A stretch of DNA of 64,000 nucleotides from contig NZ_QJJQ01000004.1 of the NCBI RefSeq assembly GCF_003201975.1, forward strand, positions 124,001-188,000, read 5' to 3'. The position numbers and the translations under genes were made by a program. Positions 28,405-37,626 of the stretch are shown in pieces (positions within the stretch are counted from its first letter, which is position 1; every line of letters begins with the position of its first letter). Under the pieces are notes generated by a model that saw only the letters and a program-made list of their open reading frames with translations, did not search any database and had not been told where the DNA came from. Source of the stretch: Pseudogracilibacillus auburnensis (GTDB lineage Bacteria; Bacillota; Bacilli; Bacillales; Amphibacillaceae).

Positions 28405-28908
28405 CTAGTACAAATTTTCTTTATGATTTGTATATTCTTTCATACCGGTAGACGATTTTCTAACATATTCTAGTTTTATCGTTTCGTACTTTTTTCTAGC
28501 ATACTCATTGTTATTTAAATAGTCCCTAAAAAACAACAAATTATTCCAGACCTCTTTTTGATATTCAACCATATGAATAAAATGTGTTTTTTCTTCCAAT
28601 AGGTCATCACGAAATTTAGCAAAAACAATTTCTTCTTGTCTATGTACTTTCAACCTTAGAAATCCAATTTCTTTTAATCCGTTGACAGTATGATCATCTA
28701 CATTTTTTAGATCATCCACTGCTACTAAAATATCAATAATCGGTTTTGCTAACATACCGTTTATTGCTGTACTACCAATATGCTCAATAAATCTTTCCTC
28801 AATATTCGTCGAATCGATTATTGCTTTTTTTATCTTGTTAAACTCATCATGCCACCAAAGAGCGTGATCAACTAACCTAACTTCATTTTTCCTTAACCCT
28901 AATGTCAA
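28405..28908 (-). CDS. GrpB-family (UPF0157) nucleotidyltransferase-fold protein
   Basis: This 167-aa protein carries the GrpB signature HIGSTAINGMLAKPIIDILV near residues 43-62. That is a nucleotidyltransferase-like Gly-Ser motif followed by a D-I-L active-site strand. HFIHMVEY and YARKKYETIKLEYV follow. Family function is uncertain; some members occur fused to dephospho-CoA kinase. The family usually has AIPGML where this protein has AINGML. Confidence 0.85.
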   Translation of the reverse strand: MTLGLRKNEVRLVDHALWWHDEFNKIKKAIIDSTNIEERFIEHIGSTAINGMLAKPIIDILVAVDDLKNVDDHTVNGLKEIGFLRLKVHRQEEIVFAKFRDDLLEEKTHFIHMVEYQKEVWNNLLFFRDYLNNNEYARKKYETIKLEYVRKSSTGMKEYTNHKENLY

Positions 28909-29025
28909 GAGTACCCACTCCCTTTTCTTTCTTTATATTGCAAAATAAAATTCTGAACTAATGCATTTTACTGGAAGAAATTTCAATCATCGTTCGGCTT
29001 ACTCCAGGACTAAAACACTTTTGCC

Positions 29026-31014
29026 TCAGCCTTTTTCATATTTTAAATTGAGGATAAGTTGTTGTAGATCAGTTGCCATATCATTCAACGCTTTTGATGC
29101 ACTAACAATAGATGAACTTGATTGAACTTGGTTTGAAATATACAATGAAATTTCATTTAATTCGTTTAAAGAATTTTCATTTGTTTGAACAGCATCTTGA
29201 ACACTGGCGGCAACTTCCTCTGTTCCGGCAGCAATCTTTTCAGATACAGTAGAAATTTCTTGAATTTCATTCGATACTTCTTCAAACGAGCGTAAAATAG
29301 ACTGAAATAAATGTTCGATGTTTTGTACTTGTGCTACTCCACTGTTCACTTCTTGTAAACTATTCTCCATTGCATTGGCGGATGTTTTCGTTGAAGTAGT
29401 AATGTCCTCCAAAATAGCTTGAATATTTGTTGTAGCTTCACCTGTTTGATTTGCTAATTTTTTCACTTCATTTGCGACAACCGAAAATCCTTTTCCGTGT
29501 TCCCCTGCACGAGCCGCTTCAATTGTTGCATTCAGTGCTAAAAGATTTATTTCATCAGCAATATGTGAAATGAGATCAACTATTCCATGAACTGAAGTTG
29601 ATTTTTCTTCTAGTTCACGGACGGTTGTAACGGAGTTTTTCACAGAATCACTCACAAAATGAATTTGATTGATAGCTTGAGCAACTTCATCACTTCCACG
29701 ATGCACCTCATTTATTACATTGGATGCTAGCGTGGAAATTTGAATTGATGTATCGGCTATTCGTTGAACACCCGAAGCCATTTCTTCTGTCGATAAAGAT
29801 GTTTGCTTTGATGCCTCTAATTGTCCTTTTGCTCCTTCTACAATGACATTAGTCGAATTCGTAATTTTATGTGAAACTTCATTTGATTGGTCAGATTCAA
29901 ATTGCAATTTATTTGCCGAAGTAACGACCTCTTCTGCTGCTATACTTATTTTCTTCGTCAAAGTTGAAAATGAATCAAGCATATCATTGATATTTTTACG
30001 AAGATATGTAATTTCATTTTTTCCTTTACTTACTAATCGTTTTGTTAGATCCCCGGCTGAGACATTTTCCATTATATTCATAATATCTTTCATTTGTTTA
30101 ACCATATAGTTTGTCAATAAATAAGCGACAACACTTACGGCTAACATAGAGATTAGGAGGATACTCGCCGTGACAACTTTTGATTTATTTATAGTAGCAA
30201 ATATCGCCTTTTCTGGTGCAGAAATATGTAATTGCCATCCCGTTATACCAATTTGTTCAAACGCAATCATATTTTGCTCAAATGATGTATAGCCACTAGT
30301 TTTTTCTAATATGGTCTTTTTAAATTGATCCATTTTACTAATAGAATCTGATACAAGTGTACCAATAAGCTCTTTATTTGGATGTGCTAAAATAGTGCCG
30401 GTTTTTGATACTAAATATCCATAGCCAGAGTCACCCAAATCGATTGTATTAATTAATTGTACGATTTCATGGGGATCTAAAATAGCTTGAATGATGCCAA
30501 TAAATTGATTGTTTTTTCCTATGATTGGCACATCTATGATTAAAATATTTTCATTTGTTTTAATATCTTTAACTATATCCGAAATATAGACTTCTTTTGT
30601 GTCTTTTGTAAAATGAAAATGATCTTGAGTTGAAATATTTGTCTCCCTCCCTAATGTATCTATCGCATAGCCATCAGCATCTAAATAGGAATACCATTTA
30701 ACATCTTTATCAACCACACTTAAAATTTGTAGAAGTGGGATGATTTGATCTGTATCTTCCGATTGTAATTCTGGATATGTATCAATTAAACTTTCGATAG
30801 AATTTATTTTTTGTAAAAACCAATTATCAATATAGTAAGTATTTATTTCAGTAATCTTTGTTTGTGTATCTTGTACTTGTTTTTCAGTCGCCTTCGTCGT
30901 TTGGTTTACGATTAGAATAGAGGCGACAGATAACGGAATAATGGAGATTGCTAATAAAAGAAGAGTAATCTTCGCTTGAACCGAATATAGAAAACGATTT
31001 AATAAATTCTTCAT
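29026..31014 (-). CDS. Methyl-accepting chemotaxis protein with dCache sensor
   Basis: This 662-aa transmembrane chemoreceptor has TM1 about 15-37, an extracellular double-Cache sensor about 38-280 (with [15 protein letters not shown] and [19 protein letters not shown]), and TM2 about 281-303. HAMP spans about 304-356. The long coiled-coil signalling domain has the conserved hairpin tip [20 protein letters not shown] at 488-507, which binds CheA and CheW. The ligand is unknown; dCache receptors often sense amino acids. A candidate CcpA site lies between its promoter and start. Confidence 0.95.
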   Translation of the reverse strand: MKNLLNRFLYSVQAKITLLLLAISIIPLSVASILIVNQTTKATEKQVQDTQTKITEINTYYIDNWFLQKINSIESLIDTYPELQSEDTDQIIPLLQILSVVDKDVKWYSYLDADGYAIDTLGRETNISTQDHFHFTKDTKEVYISDIVKDIKTNENILIIDVPIIGKNNQFIGIIQAILDPHEIVQLINTIDLGDSGYGYLVSKTGTILAHPNKELIGTLVSDSISKMDQFKKTILEKTSGYTSFEQNMIAFEQIGITGWQLHISAPEKAIFATINKSKVVTASILLISMLAVSVVAYLLTNYMVKQMKDIMNIMENVSAGDLTKRLVSKGKNEITYLRKNINDMLDSFSTLTKKISIAAEEVVTSANKLQFESDQSNEVSHKITNSTNVIVEGAKGQLEASKQTSLSTEEMASGVQRIADTSIQISTLASNVINEVHRGSDEVAQAINQIHFVSDSVKNSVTTVRELEEKSTSVHGIVDLISHIADEINLLALNATIEAARAGEHGKGFSVVANEVKKLANQTGEATTNIQAILEDITTSTKTSANAMENSLQEVNSGVAQVQNIEHLFQSILRSFEEVSNEIQEISTVSEKIAAGTEEVAASVQDAVQTNENSLNELNEISLYISNQVQSSSSIVSASKALNDMATDLQQLILNLKYEKG

Positions 31015-31071
31015 TTAACTTCTCTCCTTGGATTTTTATAGGGTTTATACAGCTGATTTTTTTTAAAAAAA

Positions 31072-31123
31072 AGGAAACGCTTACATCGTTAGGTAATCTT
31101 GCTTATTTTTTAACATTATACCA
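31072..31123 (-). promoter_or_regulatory. Extended -10 promoter and candidate cre (CcpA) site of chemoreceptor gene
   Basis: On the minus strand TGGTATAAT (31123-31115) forms an extended -10 element. Downstream of it, TGTAAGCGTTTCCT (31085-31072) matches the cre consensus TGWNANCGNTNWCA except at two positions near one end. It lies where CcpA would block elongation. Confidence 0.45.
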
Positions 31124-31188
31124 CAAATAACTGGTTCTTTAGCATTATGTGAAAAGATGAAGAAATCATCAACTTAAAAGAGGGTAAT

Positions 31189-32061
31189 TTACAATTTTTT
31201 ATCTACAGTTTTTACTGTCCAATTTGCGAAAAAGATGCCAATAAAAATAAACGCGCCACCAAGCATAACGTACCAATGAATAGGTTCATTCAACAAGATC
31301 CATCCAGATAATACGCCGAAAAAGGGTGCTAGAAATAAAAATGCACTCGTTTTTCCGGGGTCACCAATCTGTAGTAAATAAAACCAAATGGCAAATTGGA
31401 TGATAGAAGCCATAATTGCAAGCCACAATAAAATGACGATCGATATGGTCGTTATTTCAAAAAAAGGCTCTTCAAGGACGAAGCTACTAAAAAATAATAT
31501 AATGCCCCCAATGAGCATTTGATATGCTGTTAAAACCCACACGTCCATCTTTTCTCCCCATGTTTTAATAAGTAATGTTCCAATCGCCCATGAAACTGCT
31601 GACATAAAACCTAAAAGTGTTCCTATTTTAATGGAGACATGAGCTCCGAAAGTAATGAACACTCCAATAAAACCTAGTAAAACTCCAAACCACTGTAATT
31701 TGCGATACGTAAATTTTAAAAAAACAGTTCCGAAAATAATCACGAGTAATGGATTGATAAAAGTGAGAATAGAAGATTCACCAGCTGTGATTGTCTTTAA
31801 ACTGACAAAAATACATCCCATAACACCCGCAGTTTGAAAAAAGCCGATGATACATATTTTTACCCATTCGTTAAGTGAGCTTGGATGTTTTCTTCTTAAG
31901 AGCATAACAATTACAGCCATGATGATGCCTGCAATGGAAAATCTTAATGCGACTAATAGAATGGGAGATGAGTAGATTAATCCTATTTTTCCAATTGCAA
32001 AAGCAGAGCCCATTAATGAAGTTGTTACAATGACTAAAAGACCATATATGTACTTGTTCAT
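31189..32061 (-). CDS. DMT-superfamily (EamA) transporter
   Basis: This 290-aa protein has ten predicted membrane helices in two EamA repeats: the first about 5-135 (SSPILLVALRFSIAGIIM), the second about 145-285 (SAVSWAIGTLLIKTWGEKMD). Members export amino acids or metabolites, and the substrate is unknown. The start is ATG 32061, after AAGGAGTATGT; the longer frame to 32103 has no SD. It is divergent from the cupin gene. Confidence 0.88.
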   Translation of the reverse strand: MNKYIYGLLVIVTTSLMGSAFAIGKIGLIYSSPILLVALRFSIAGIIMAVIVMLLRRKHPSSLNEWVKICIIGFFQTAGVMGCIFVSLKTITAGESSILTFINPLLVIIFGTVFLKFTYRKLQWFGVLLGFIGVFITFGAHVSIKIGTLLGFMSAVSWAIGTLLIKTWGEKMDVWVLTAYQMLIGGIILFFSSFVLEEPFFEITTISIVILLWLAIMASIIQFAIWFYLLQIGDPGKTSAFLFLAPFFGVLSGWILLNEPIHWYVMLGGAFIFIGIFFANWTVKTVDKKL

Positions 32062-32229
32062 ACATACTCCTTTACACGAGCGGAATTTATAAGTTACTCT
32101 CATTGTAACGAGTTGTCAGATTATTGTCATCGTAATTGTATGACACTATATTAAAATTTTCTGAATCACGGTTTCCATTTGGGCGCATAAACTATGTTGA
32201 AATCGATTAAGAAAAAATGAGGTGTGAAG

Positions 32230-33135
32230 ATGACTAGTAACAAAAAAATGCAAGGAGAATTTACGTATAAACTTAGTAATAATGAACTTTATAAAAAAGA
32301 TAATGCCAATTACATTAATGCACTCGGTATCGACCAGCTAGCGAGAATAGGCAATGTATATTTATTAGATGTCTTTTTAAGTAAAGGTAATTGTGTAGAA
32401 TTACATTATCATCCGAATGCTACGGAATTAATTTATTGTATTAGTGGGGAAGCGGAGTTAAGTTTTATAAATATGGATAATAAAGAATGGCAGTCATTCA
32501 CCATTGAACGAGGAGAGGTTGTAACCATTCCACAAGGTTGGTGGCATTATGTTTGTGCCAAAAAAGATTATACTCATTTACTTGCCATTCATGATACAAA
32601 TCAATTAGAAACGATATTTGGTTCGGATTTATTCCGGCTTACACCTGATGAAGTATTGGCAAAATTGTATTGTTTGAATGAAGAGAAAGTAGAAGAAGCT
32701 TTAAGCCCAATCCATGAAACAGTTGTCATTGGACCTCCAGCAGATTGTGAGATGGAGGTGATGGAGGCAGAAATGCAAAAGGTAGAATCTATAGAACGTA
32801 TGAATAAAAGCCATCATGAAAAGGGACATATGGAAGAAAGAGAAAATGAGATGCCAAAAATGAATCACACACAAAATATGCAGAGTGTCAGAAGTATGGA
32901 AAAAAGAAAGGAAGCGGGAGATGTCAGGCTAAATTGGATGCATGAACGAAATGAAATGCCCCCAATGGGAAATAGTATCGATCAACGGGGTGGGGGAGTA
33001 GCTGGAGAAGGACAAAATGATTGGCAAATGCAGCCATTTTTGGATTTTGACAATCAGGCAATTTCACCTTATGGTGGGTATTATGTGCAGCCAATGAATA
33101 TCTGTCCCGGTTGTTTAGGGTTTTATTCATATTAA
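32230..33135 (+). CDS. Cupin-domain protein with Met-rich linker and aromatic/Gly tail
   Basis: This protein has about 301 aa. A single cupin barrel (about 40-145) carries LHYHPNATELIYCISGEAEL and TIPQGWWHYVCA, containing the metal-ligand-type His and Glu residues. The part after residue 175 is unlike an enzyme: a Met/Glu/Lys-rich stretch, then GG-rich and aromatic sequence ending CPGCLGFYSY. Such tails are common in spore coat or surface proteins, so a coat role is possible but unproven. The start is ATG 32230 after GAGGTG. Confidence 0.75.
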   Translation: MTSNKKMQGEFTYKLSNNELYKKDNANYINALGIDQLARIGNVYLLDVFLSKGNCVELHYHPNATELIYCISGEAELSFINMDNKEWQSFTIERGEVVTIPQGWWHYVCAKKDYTHLLAIHDTNQLETIFGSDLFRLTPDEVLAKLYCLNEEKVEEALSPIHETVVIGPPADCEMEVMEAEMQKVESIERMNKSHHEKGHMEERENEMPKMNHTQNMQSVRSMEKRKEAGDVRLNWMHERNEMPPMGNSIDQRGGGVAGEGQNDWQMQPFLDFDNQAISPYGGYYVQPMNICPGCLGFYSY

Positions 33136-33140
33136 AATGA

Positions 33141-33421
33141 AAGAGGTTGGGATAAAAGTATTTTTATCGAAGAAAAGACGAACTATGACAGTTTTATGAC
33201 AGCTTTGGAAATATAATTCGCTTTCCACGGGCACGGCCTCAGCTTCTATAGCTCCTCGTTTCGAGTCGCTACAGGGATCTTCGGACTCGTGGGACTGCAC
33301 TTTCGTTCGTCCCATCGAAGACCATTTGCTGTTCCCGTAGGAGTCTACGTATATTTCCTACGCTTAACTCACATATTGTTCGGCCTTTCTGTTGCTACTT
33401 TTGTTTATGTCCCAGCCTCTT
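33141..33421. repeat. Dispersed GAGGCTGGGA-ended intergenic repeat, copy B
   Basis: A 281-bp element has inverted ends, AAGAGGTTGGGATAAAAG and the complement of AAGAGGCTGGGACATAAA. Its interior (CGCTTTCCACGGGCACGGCC ... CCTACGC) differs from copies A and C, and is GC-rich against its surroundings. It lies between the cupin gene and the convergent YczE-like gene and may act as a bidirectional terminator. Confidence 0.75.
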
Positions 33422-33484
33422 ATTTCATTCTTGTCTTCGTGCTTTTCTGTGATTCAGTATTCTGCACGGTTGACATTATAAATT

Positions 33485-34132
33485 TTACTTTATTCCTAAT
33501 TTTGTTTCTTGTACATATAACTTTTCTAAACTAGCTTTTCTGAATTTTTGGACATATGGAAGGAACAGCGAAATAAACATACCCGTCAAAATAGCATTTA
33601 GTAATGTACCGATCCCAATTGCGCCATGAAAGAAAAAAGCGGTAATAACGAGTAAAACATTTATGGCAGCCCTTGAATAAGTAACATTCCAACCTGTTAA
33701 TTTGGAAACGATAAGCATCGACCGATCCATCGGGTTCGGTGCAACGTTCGACTGTAAATAGATGGCGATTCCAAGTCCCGTAAAAATGATGGCAAAAGAA
33801 AGACACATCCACTGGCCGATCCACATTTCAGGAACGATCCAGTGTCGCAAAATAAATAACCAACTATCAATCCCAATTCCAGTAACGAATGATGTAATAA
33901 GGGCAAAATATTCTGGGCGTTTTTTTTCGGCTAGCGCATTTCCTAGCACCATAGCGAAACCGACGACAATTTCCCAGCTACCAATTGATAACCCAAATGT
34001 TCGGTATAGTCCAACAAGTAGTGCATCAAAGGGAGATGTTCCGAGCATGGATTGAACCGATAAGGCGATTCCCAACGTTAATATGATAAGTCCGACGAGA
34101 TAAAAGTGTACTCCAGCTCTAAGTAATCTCAA
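33485..34132 (-). CDS. YczE/YitT-like integral membrane protein
   Basis: This 215-aa protein has five to six membrane segments and the family patterns LGIALSVQSMLGTSPFDALL near 20-40 and NVAPNPMDRSMLIVSKL near 128-144. YczE proteins are poorly characterised; one B. subtilis member affects lipopeptide production. The start is TTG 34132, after AAGGGGGA. No operon partner is evident. Confidence 0.82.
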   Translation of the reverse strand: MRLLRAGVHFYLVGLIILTLGIALSVQSMLGTSPFDALLVGLYRTFGLSIGSWEIVVGFAMVLGNALAEKKRPEYFALITSFVTGIGIDSWLFILRHWIVPEMWIGQWMCLSFAIIFTGLGIAIYLQSNVAPNPMDRSMLIVSKLTGWNVTYSRAAINVLLVITAFFFHGAIGIGTLLNAILTGMFISLFLPYVQKFRKASLEKLYVQETKLGIK

Positions 34133-34232
34133 GTAGCATTCCCCCTTTTTATATTGAAAACTTTTGCAAGCGAATTTATCAATCTCTCCTACTATAGCAA
34201 ACTTGTATAAAATGAACTATTAAATTTACTTA

Positions 34233-34547
34233 TTAGGATAAAGCTTTTAATCCTGTCACACCGACAATAATAATACATAAACTTATGATTCGAAAAATAT
34301 TTTTTGATTCTCCGAAGACAACCATATTTAAAATAACAGCACCAGCCGTTCCAATGCCGATAAAGACAGTATATGAAACACTTACTAATAAATATTGAAA
34401 AGATACATATAAAAAAACGAAAGATCCTGCAAGCCCACCATAATAAAGCAACCAATTAGTAAAGGTACGCTCTTTACTAAATTTACTTAATCCATAGACT
34501 CCCACTAACTCTGTTATTGCTGCAAGTCCGACGTATAGCCAACCCAT
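34233..34547 (-). CDS. SMR-family efflux protein, second subunit
   Basis: This 104-aa protein has four membrane helices and the SMR pattern: Glu in AAITELVGVYGLSKF (about residue 13) and SYTVFIGIGTAGAVILNMVV. It starts 1 nt inside the stop of the preceding SMR gene (TAATG), so the two are translationally coupled. Paired SMR genes form heterodimeric pumps for toxic cations or guanidinium-type compounds. The order TetR-SMR-SMR matches B. subtilis yvdT-yvdS-yvdR. The actual substrate is unknown. Confidence 0.88.
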   Translation of the reverse strand: MGWLYVGLAAITELVGVYGLSKFSKERTFTNWLLYYGGLAGSFVFLYVSFQYLLVSVSYTVFIGIGTAGAVILNMVVFGESKNIFRIISLCIIIVGVTGLKALS

Positions 34548-34894
34548 TATGATGAAACCTCCTGTTGTTTTTTGTTAGGTAGATCATCGGCAATTTTAAG
34601 TCCAATTACTCCTATTAAAATAAGTCCCATGAAAATAAGTTTTCCCATTGTAATCGAATCATGAAAAATATAAATGTCCATCAATGCTGTCCCAACCGTT
34701 CCTGCGGCTGCAAATATTGCATATACTGTCCCTGTTGGTAAACTTTCACAAGCCTTTGTTAAAAAGTGTAAATCTAAAAAGATAAAAACAATTGTAATGA
34801 TCCACTGCCACCATGTGGTTGCAGTATTAAAGCTATATATCCAAACCAATTCAAACAGACTCGTTAACGCAACATAAATCCATGCTTTGTTCAT
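34547..34894 (-). CDS. SMR-family efflux protein, first subunit
   Basis: This 115-aa, four-helix SMR protein has the conserved Glu in TSLFELVWIYSFN (about residue 14) and SLPTGTVYAIFAAAGTVGTA near 51-70. It has a longer polar C-terminus than its partner. The ATG follows AAGAAGGAG. A TetR-type operator lies 72 bp upstream. It should work as a heterodimer with the downstream protein. Confidence 0.9.
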   Translation of the reverse strand: MNKAWIYVALTSLFELVWIYSFNTATTWWQWIITIVFIFLDLHFLTKACESLPTGTVYAIFAAAGTVGTALMDIYIFHDSITMGKLIFMGLILIGVIGLKIADDLPNKKQQEVSS

Positions 34895-34965
34895 TTAAGA
34901 TGCTCCTTCTTAATGTAAATTTCAAGATTGTTGAAGAAAGATTGTTTGTGAGAAAAGAAAAAAAC

Positions 34966-34992
34966 AATAATGACTGACATTCAGTCATTATT
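34966..34992. promoter_or_regulatory. Palindromic operator upstream of SMR genes
   Basis: A 27-bp near-perfect palindrome has the core TGACTGACATTCAGTCA at 34971-34987. The core matches the operator at the tetR promoter (35767-35783) in all but the centre. This is the probable TetR binding site controlling the efflux genes. Confidence 0.8.
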
Positions 34993-35074
34993 AAGGTTTT
35001 ATTAGACAATCCTACTGTGTAAATGCTACATGATCGTTTGGATTTCCTTAGTCCGACAAATAATTTTCTGGAAT

Positions 35075-35158
35075 CGTCGCATAATCGAAATTCGCAGCGT
35101 GCATCATCCTCCAAATCGGCGCACAACCAAAATTCGCATTACATAATGCTCCCAATCA
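35075..35158. repeat. Two diverged 42-bp repeats
   Basis: Units at 35075-35116 and 35117-35158 share the pattern CG.CGCA.AA.C.AAATTCGCA. They have the same period as the 24865-24990 array and share the GCGC.ACA.AACCA and ATTCGC blocks with it, suggesting a common repeat family. Confidence 0.5.
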
Positions 35159-35169
35159 GCACTAACCGA

Positions 35170-35745
35170 TTAGTTTGTTTTCAATGCATTCATCGCAAAC
35201 TCGTATACATCTCGTTTTTTTAACTGGATCGTTTCTTCATTTTGTTCGTCATATAAATAAGATTGCTCTGCAGCAGTTTCTAATAGGCCTATTAATAAAG
35301 TAGCTGTTCGTTTTGCATGCAAATTATCACAGACTTCCCCATTTTGTTGAGCATTTCTTAATAGGCTACTAATTAATTCGTAGTAAGGCTCATATATTGC
35401 TTCCCACTCATTTAATTGTTGATTGGAACCTAATCCGACATAAAGTAATGCATAAATTTCTCGATAATTCTCCGTATACTCAAAAACAATTTCAATAAGA
35501 ATTTGTAATTGTTCGGTGAAAGGAACTTGATTGTCCATTTGCTCATGAAATAGGCTAATCGCTTTTTCAATCATTACTTCTGCAATAGCTGGTATAACAG
35601 ACAATTTGGAAGGAAAATATAAATAGAAAGTGCCCTGCGCAATGCCAGCCCCTTTTACAATTTCAGAAACAGTCGCTTTTTCAATCCCTTTTTCCTTAAA
35701 AACGTTCAATGCCGATAATGTAATCTTTCGTTTTTTATCATCCAT
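35170..35745 (-). CDS. TetR-family regulator of the SMR efflux pair
   Basis: This 191-aa regulator has an N-terminal TetR helix-turn-helix (ATVSEIVKGAGIAQGTFYLY, about 24-43) and a helical ligand domain. It sits directly upstream of the SMR genes, with matching palindromes in front of its own gene and in front of theirs. It therefore most likely represses both and is released by a pump substrate. The ATG follows GGGAGGT. It is similar in arrangement to B. subtilis yvdT. Confidence 0.9.
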   Translation of the reverse strand: MDDKKRKITLSALNVFKEKGIEKATVSEIVKGAGIAQGTFYLYFPSKLSVIPAIAEVMIEKAISLFHEQMDNQVPFTEQLQILIEIVFEYTENYREIYALLYVGLGSNQQLNEWEAIYEPYYELISSLLRNAQQNGEVCDNLHAKRTATLLIGLLETAAEQSYLYDEQNEETIQLKKRDVYEFAMNALKTN

Positions 35746-35766
35746 TTTAAATTACCTCCCACAGAG

Positions 35767-35811
35767 TGACTGACTGTCAGTCATTTTATACTATTTTTCA
35801 TTTTTAGTCAA
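35767..35811 (-). promoter_or_regulatory. tetR promoter with overlapping operator
   Basis: On the minus strand TTGACT (35811-35806) and TAAAAT (35788-35783) are 17 bp apart. The perfect 17-bp palindrome TGACTGACTGTCAGTCA (35767-35783) abuts the -10 and covers the transcription start, the layout expected for autorepression. Confidence 0.8.
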
Positions 35812-35887
35812 TAGCAGGAGTATTGACTAATCGTCAAGCCTGTTTTTTCTATCAGTTGAAAACAGGCTTGATCTCATCATTTTATTT

Positions 35888-36982
35888 TTAAATAGTACTT
35901 TTCAACTTACTCTCTTTTTCATGTCTTTCGATTGCAAGTTCTATTAATCTTGTAATCAATGAGGAATAGGAAAGACCACTTACTTCCCATAATCGTGGGT
36001 ACATACTGATTTTTGTAAAACCAGGCAATGTATTAATTTCATTTACATATAAATCACCAGGATCTGTTAGGAAGAAATCAACCCGGCCTAGACCTTCACA
36101 TTGTAATACTTTAAACGCTTGAATGGACACTTCCTGTACCTTCTCCATCTCTTTATCTGTTAAATCGGCGGGTGCAGCAAGTTCAGCTCCTTTTTCATCA
36201 ATATATTTAGATTCATACGAATAAAAAGAAGTCTTGGGTAAAATTTCTCCCGGAAGTGATGCAATAGGATGATCATTGCCAAGGACAGAACATTCAATTT
36301 CCCTGCCTTGAATCGCTTCTTCAATGATTATTTTGCGATCATATTCAAATGCTAATTGAACCGCCTGAGAAAATTCATCCTCTGTCATTACTTTGCTAAC
36401 ACCAACAGATGACCCTTGATTTGCTGGTTTAATGAATAGGGGAAGACCTAATTTTTCTTGCACCTTTTGAAAATCGATGTCATCTTTTTCCGCACTAGTG
36501 TAAACAAGCCAATCCGCAACCTTTATTCCACTACTTTGTAACAATCGTTTGGCAATATCTTTATCCATACATAAGGAAGATCCTAAAACATTTGGCCCAA
36601 CATATGGTAAGTTGGCTAAACGGAGCATTCCTTGTAAACTTCCGTCTTCCCCTAAAGTGCCGTGAACAATGGGGAAAACAACATCCAATTGTTCTAATAT
36701 CGCTGTAGAATTTGCTTGGATAAATTGATGTTCATTAGAGCCTGGAACAATTGCTACAGTTTCATTCGATTTGTTTAGTTGAATGAGCTTTGGATTGTCA
36801 GCATGTAATAAATAAGAAGAGTGATCATTTAAATGCCAATTTCCTTGCTTATCAATTCCAATTAATGTGACAGTAAATTTTTCTTTATCAATGGCATCAA
36901 TAATATTTTTAGCAGATTGTAAGGATACTTCGTGTTCAGCAGATTTCCCTCCAAAAATAATTCCGATATTCATTTTACCCAT
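35888..36982 (-). CDS. ddl: D-alanine--D-alanine ligase
   Basis: This ATP-grasp enzyme makes D-Ala-D-Ala for peptidoglycan. At 364 aa it is of the longer DdlA-like type. Markers are IGIIFGGKSAEHEVSLQSAK (5-24), VFPIVHGTLGEDGSLQGMLR (about 107-126), FIKPANQGSSVGVSKV, EIECSVLG and the C-terminal INTLPGFT.. metal/ATP loop (VNEINTLPGFTKISMYPRLW). The ATG follows a GGAAATG-type SD. The gene appears monocistronic. In B. subtilis ddl is followed by murF, which is not seen here. Confidence 0.95.
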   Translation of the reverse strand: MGKMNIGIIFGGKSAEHEVSLQSAKNIIDAIDKEKFTVTLIGIDKQGNWHLNDHSSYLLHADNPKLIQLNKSNETVAIVPGSNEHQFIQANSTAILEQLDVVFPIVHGTLGEDGSLQGMLRLANLPYVGPNVLGSSLCMDKDIAKRLLQSSGIKVADWLVYTSAEKDDIDFQKVQEKLGLPLFIKPANQGSSVGVSKVMTEDEFSQAVQLAFEYDRKIIIEEAIQGREIECSVLGNDHPIASLPGEILPKTSFYSYESKYIDEKGAELAAPADLTDKEMEKVQEVSIQAFKVLQCEGLGRVDFFLTDPGDLYVNEINTLPGFTKISMYPRLWEVSGLSYSSLITRLIELAIERHEKESKLKSTI

Positions 36983-37089
36983 CTTTTCATTTCCTTTCTC
37001 AATAACGATAATAACAATATATGCAGTACATTCTTAAAAGAGATATCACTAACTATATCATAAATCATTTTTAATTAAGTGTTACGCAT

Positions 37090-37195
37090 TTTCTTCAAAA
37101 TCCCGCACTTTTTTAAGAATTTGCGCACTATCTTCAAGAATCCCGCACTTTCTCAAGAATTTCCGCACTTTCTCAAAGATTCCTGCATTTCGAAA
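37090..37195. repeat. Imperfect CGCACTTTCTCAAGAAT direct repeats
   Basis: Four to five units of about 21-23 bp share the core CCGCACTTTCTCAAGAAT in a non-coding stretch upstream of ddl. They are related in sequence style (CCGCACTT) to the 20-bp array at 61976-62081. Confidence 0.7.
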
Positions 37196-37295
37196 ACGAT
37201 TAGCACCTAGTAATGGTCATTTTGGTAATTAGGGAGGTTCACTTTCCTTAGCTAGTTAGTTTATTATTAACTATTTCATATTGGCTTGATTTCCG

Positions 37296-37530
37296 CTACT
37301 TACGTATTAAAAAGCATATGCTCCAGCGCCGTCTCGAACCGTGACAATCAGGACGTCTAGTGCGAGTTTTGCAGACAGAGTGTAATATGCCGATTAATCG
37401 TAGGTATAGGATGCTAGGGATCTTAGCCGTCCTCGACCCTTTCATCCACCTTTTTGTGCACATAATTAAAACAAAGCCCCAAATCAATGGTTTCGTGGAC
37501 ATAGACTTTCCGCTTAAAAGACTTAGCGAT
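37296..37530 (-). pseudogene. Possible degraded transposase N-terminal fragment
   Basis: The GC-richer stretch between the repeats and the MerR gene has coding-like pieces in different minus-strand frames, for example KVYVHETIDLGLCFNYVHKK, then AKIPSILYLRLIGIL after a frame change. The arrangement resembles the beginning of a DDE transposase, but this is from memory of the family pattern only. No terminal repeats were found. The rest of 36983-37626 has no gene. Confidence 0.25.
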
Positions 37531-37573
37531 CATCTAAGTTTTCTAATTAAAATGTTAAAAGTCCCCCTTGTAG

Positions 37574-37605
37574 TTGACGTTAACGTAAATGATATATTGT
37601 ATAAT
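37574..37605 (+). promoter_or_regulatory. MerR-type promoter with operator
   Basis: TTGACG (37574-37579) and TATAAT (37600-37605) are 20 bp apart, the over-long spacing typical of MerR-controlled promoters. A palindrome TTGACGTTAACGTAAA (37574-37589, 7 of 8 pairs) overlaps the -35 and spacer. Confidence 0.65.
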
Positions 37606-37626
37606 AAGAATGAAGAGGTGGTGGTG

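Noticed and set aside
34895-35169. Guanidine riboswitch before the SMR pair
   Set aside because: None of the conserved guanidine riboswitch sequence blocks could be found; the palindromic TetR operator explains the control.
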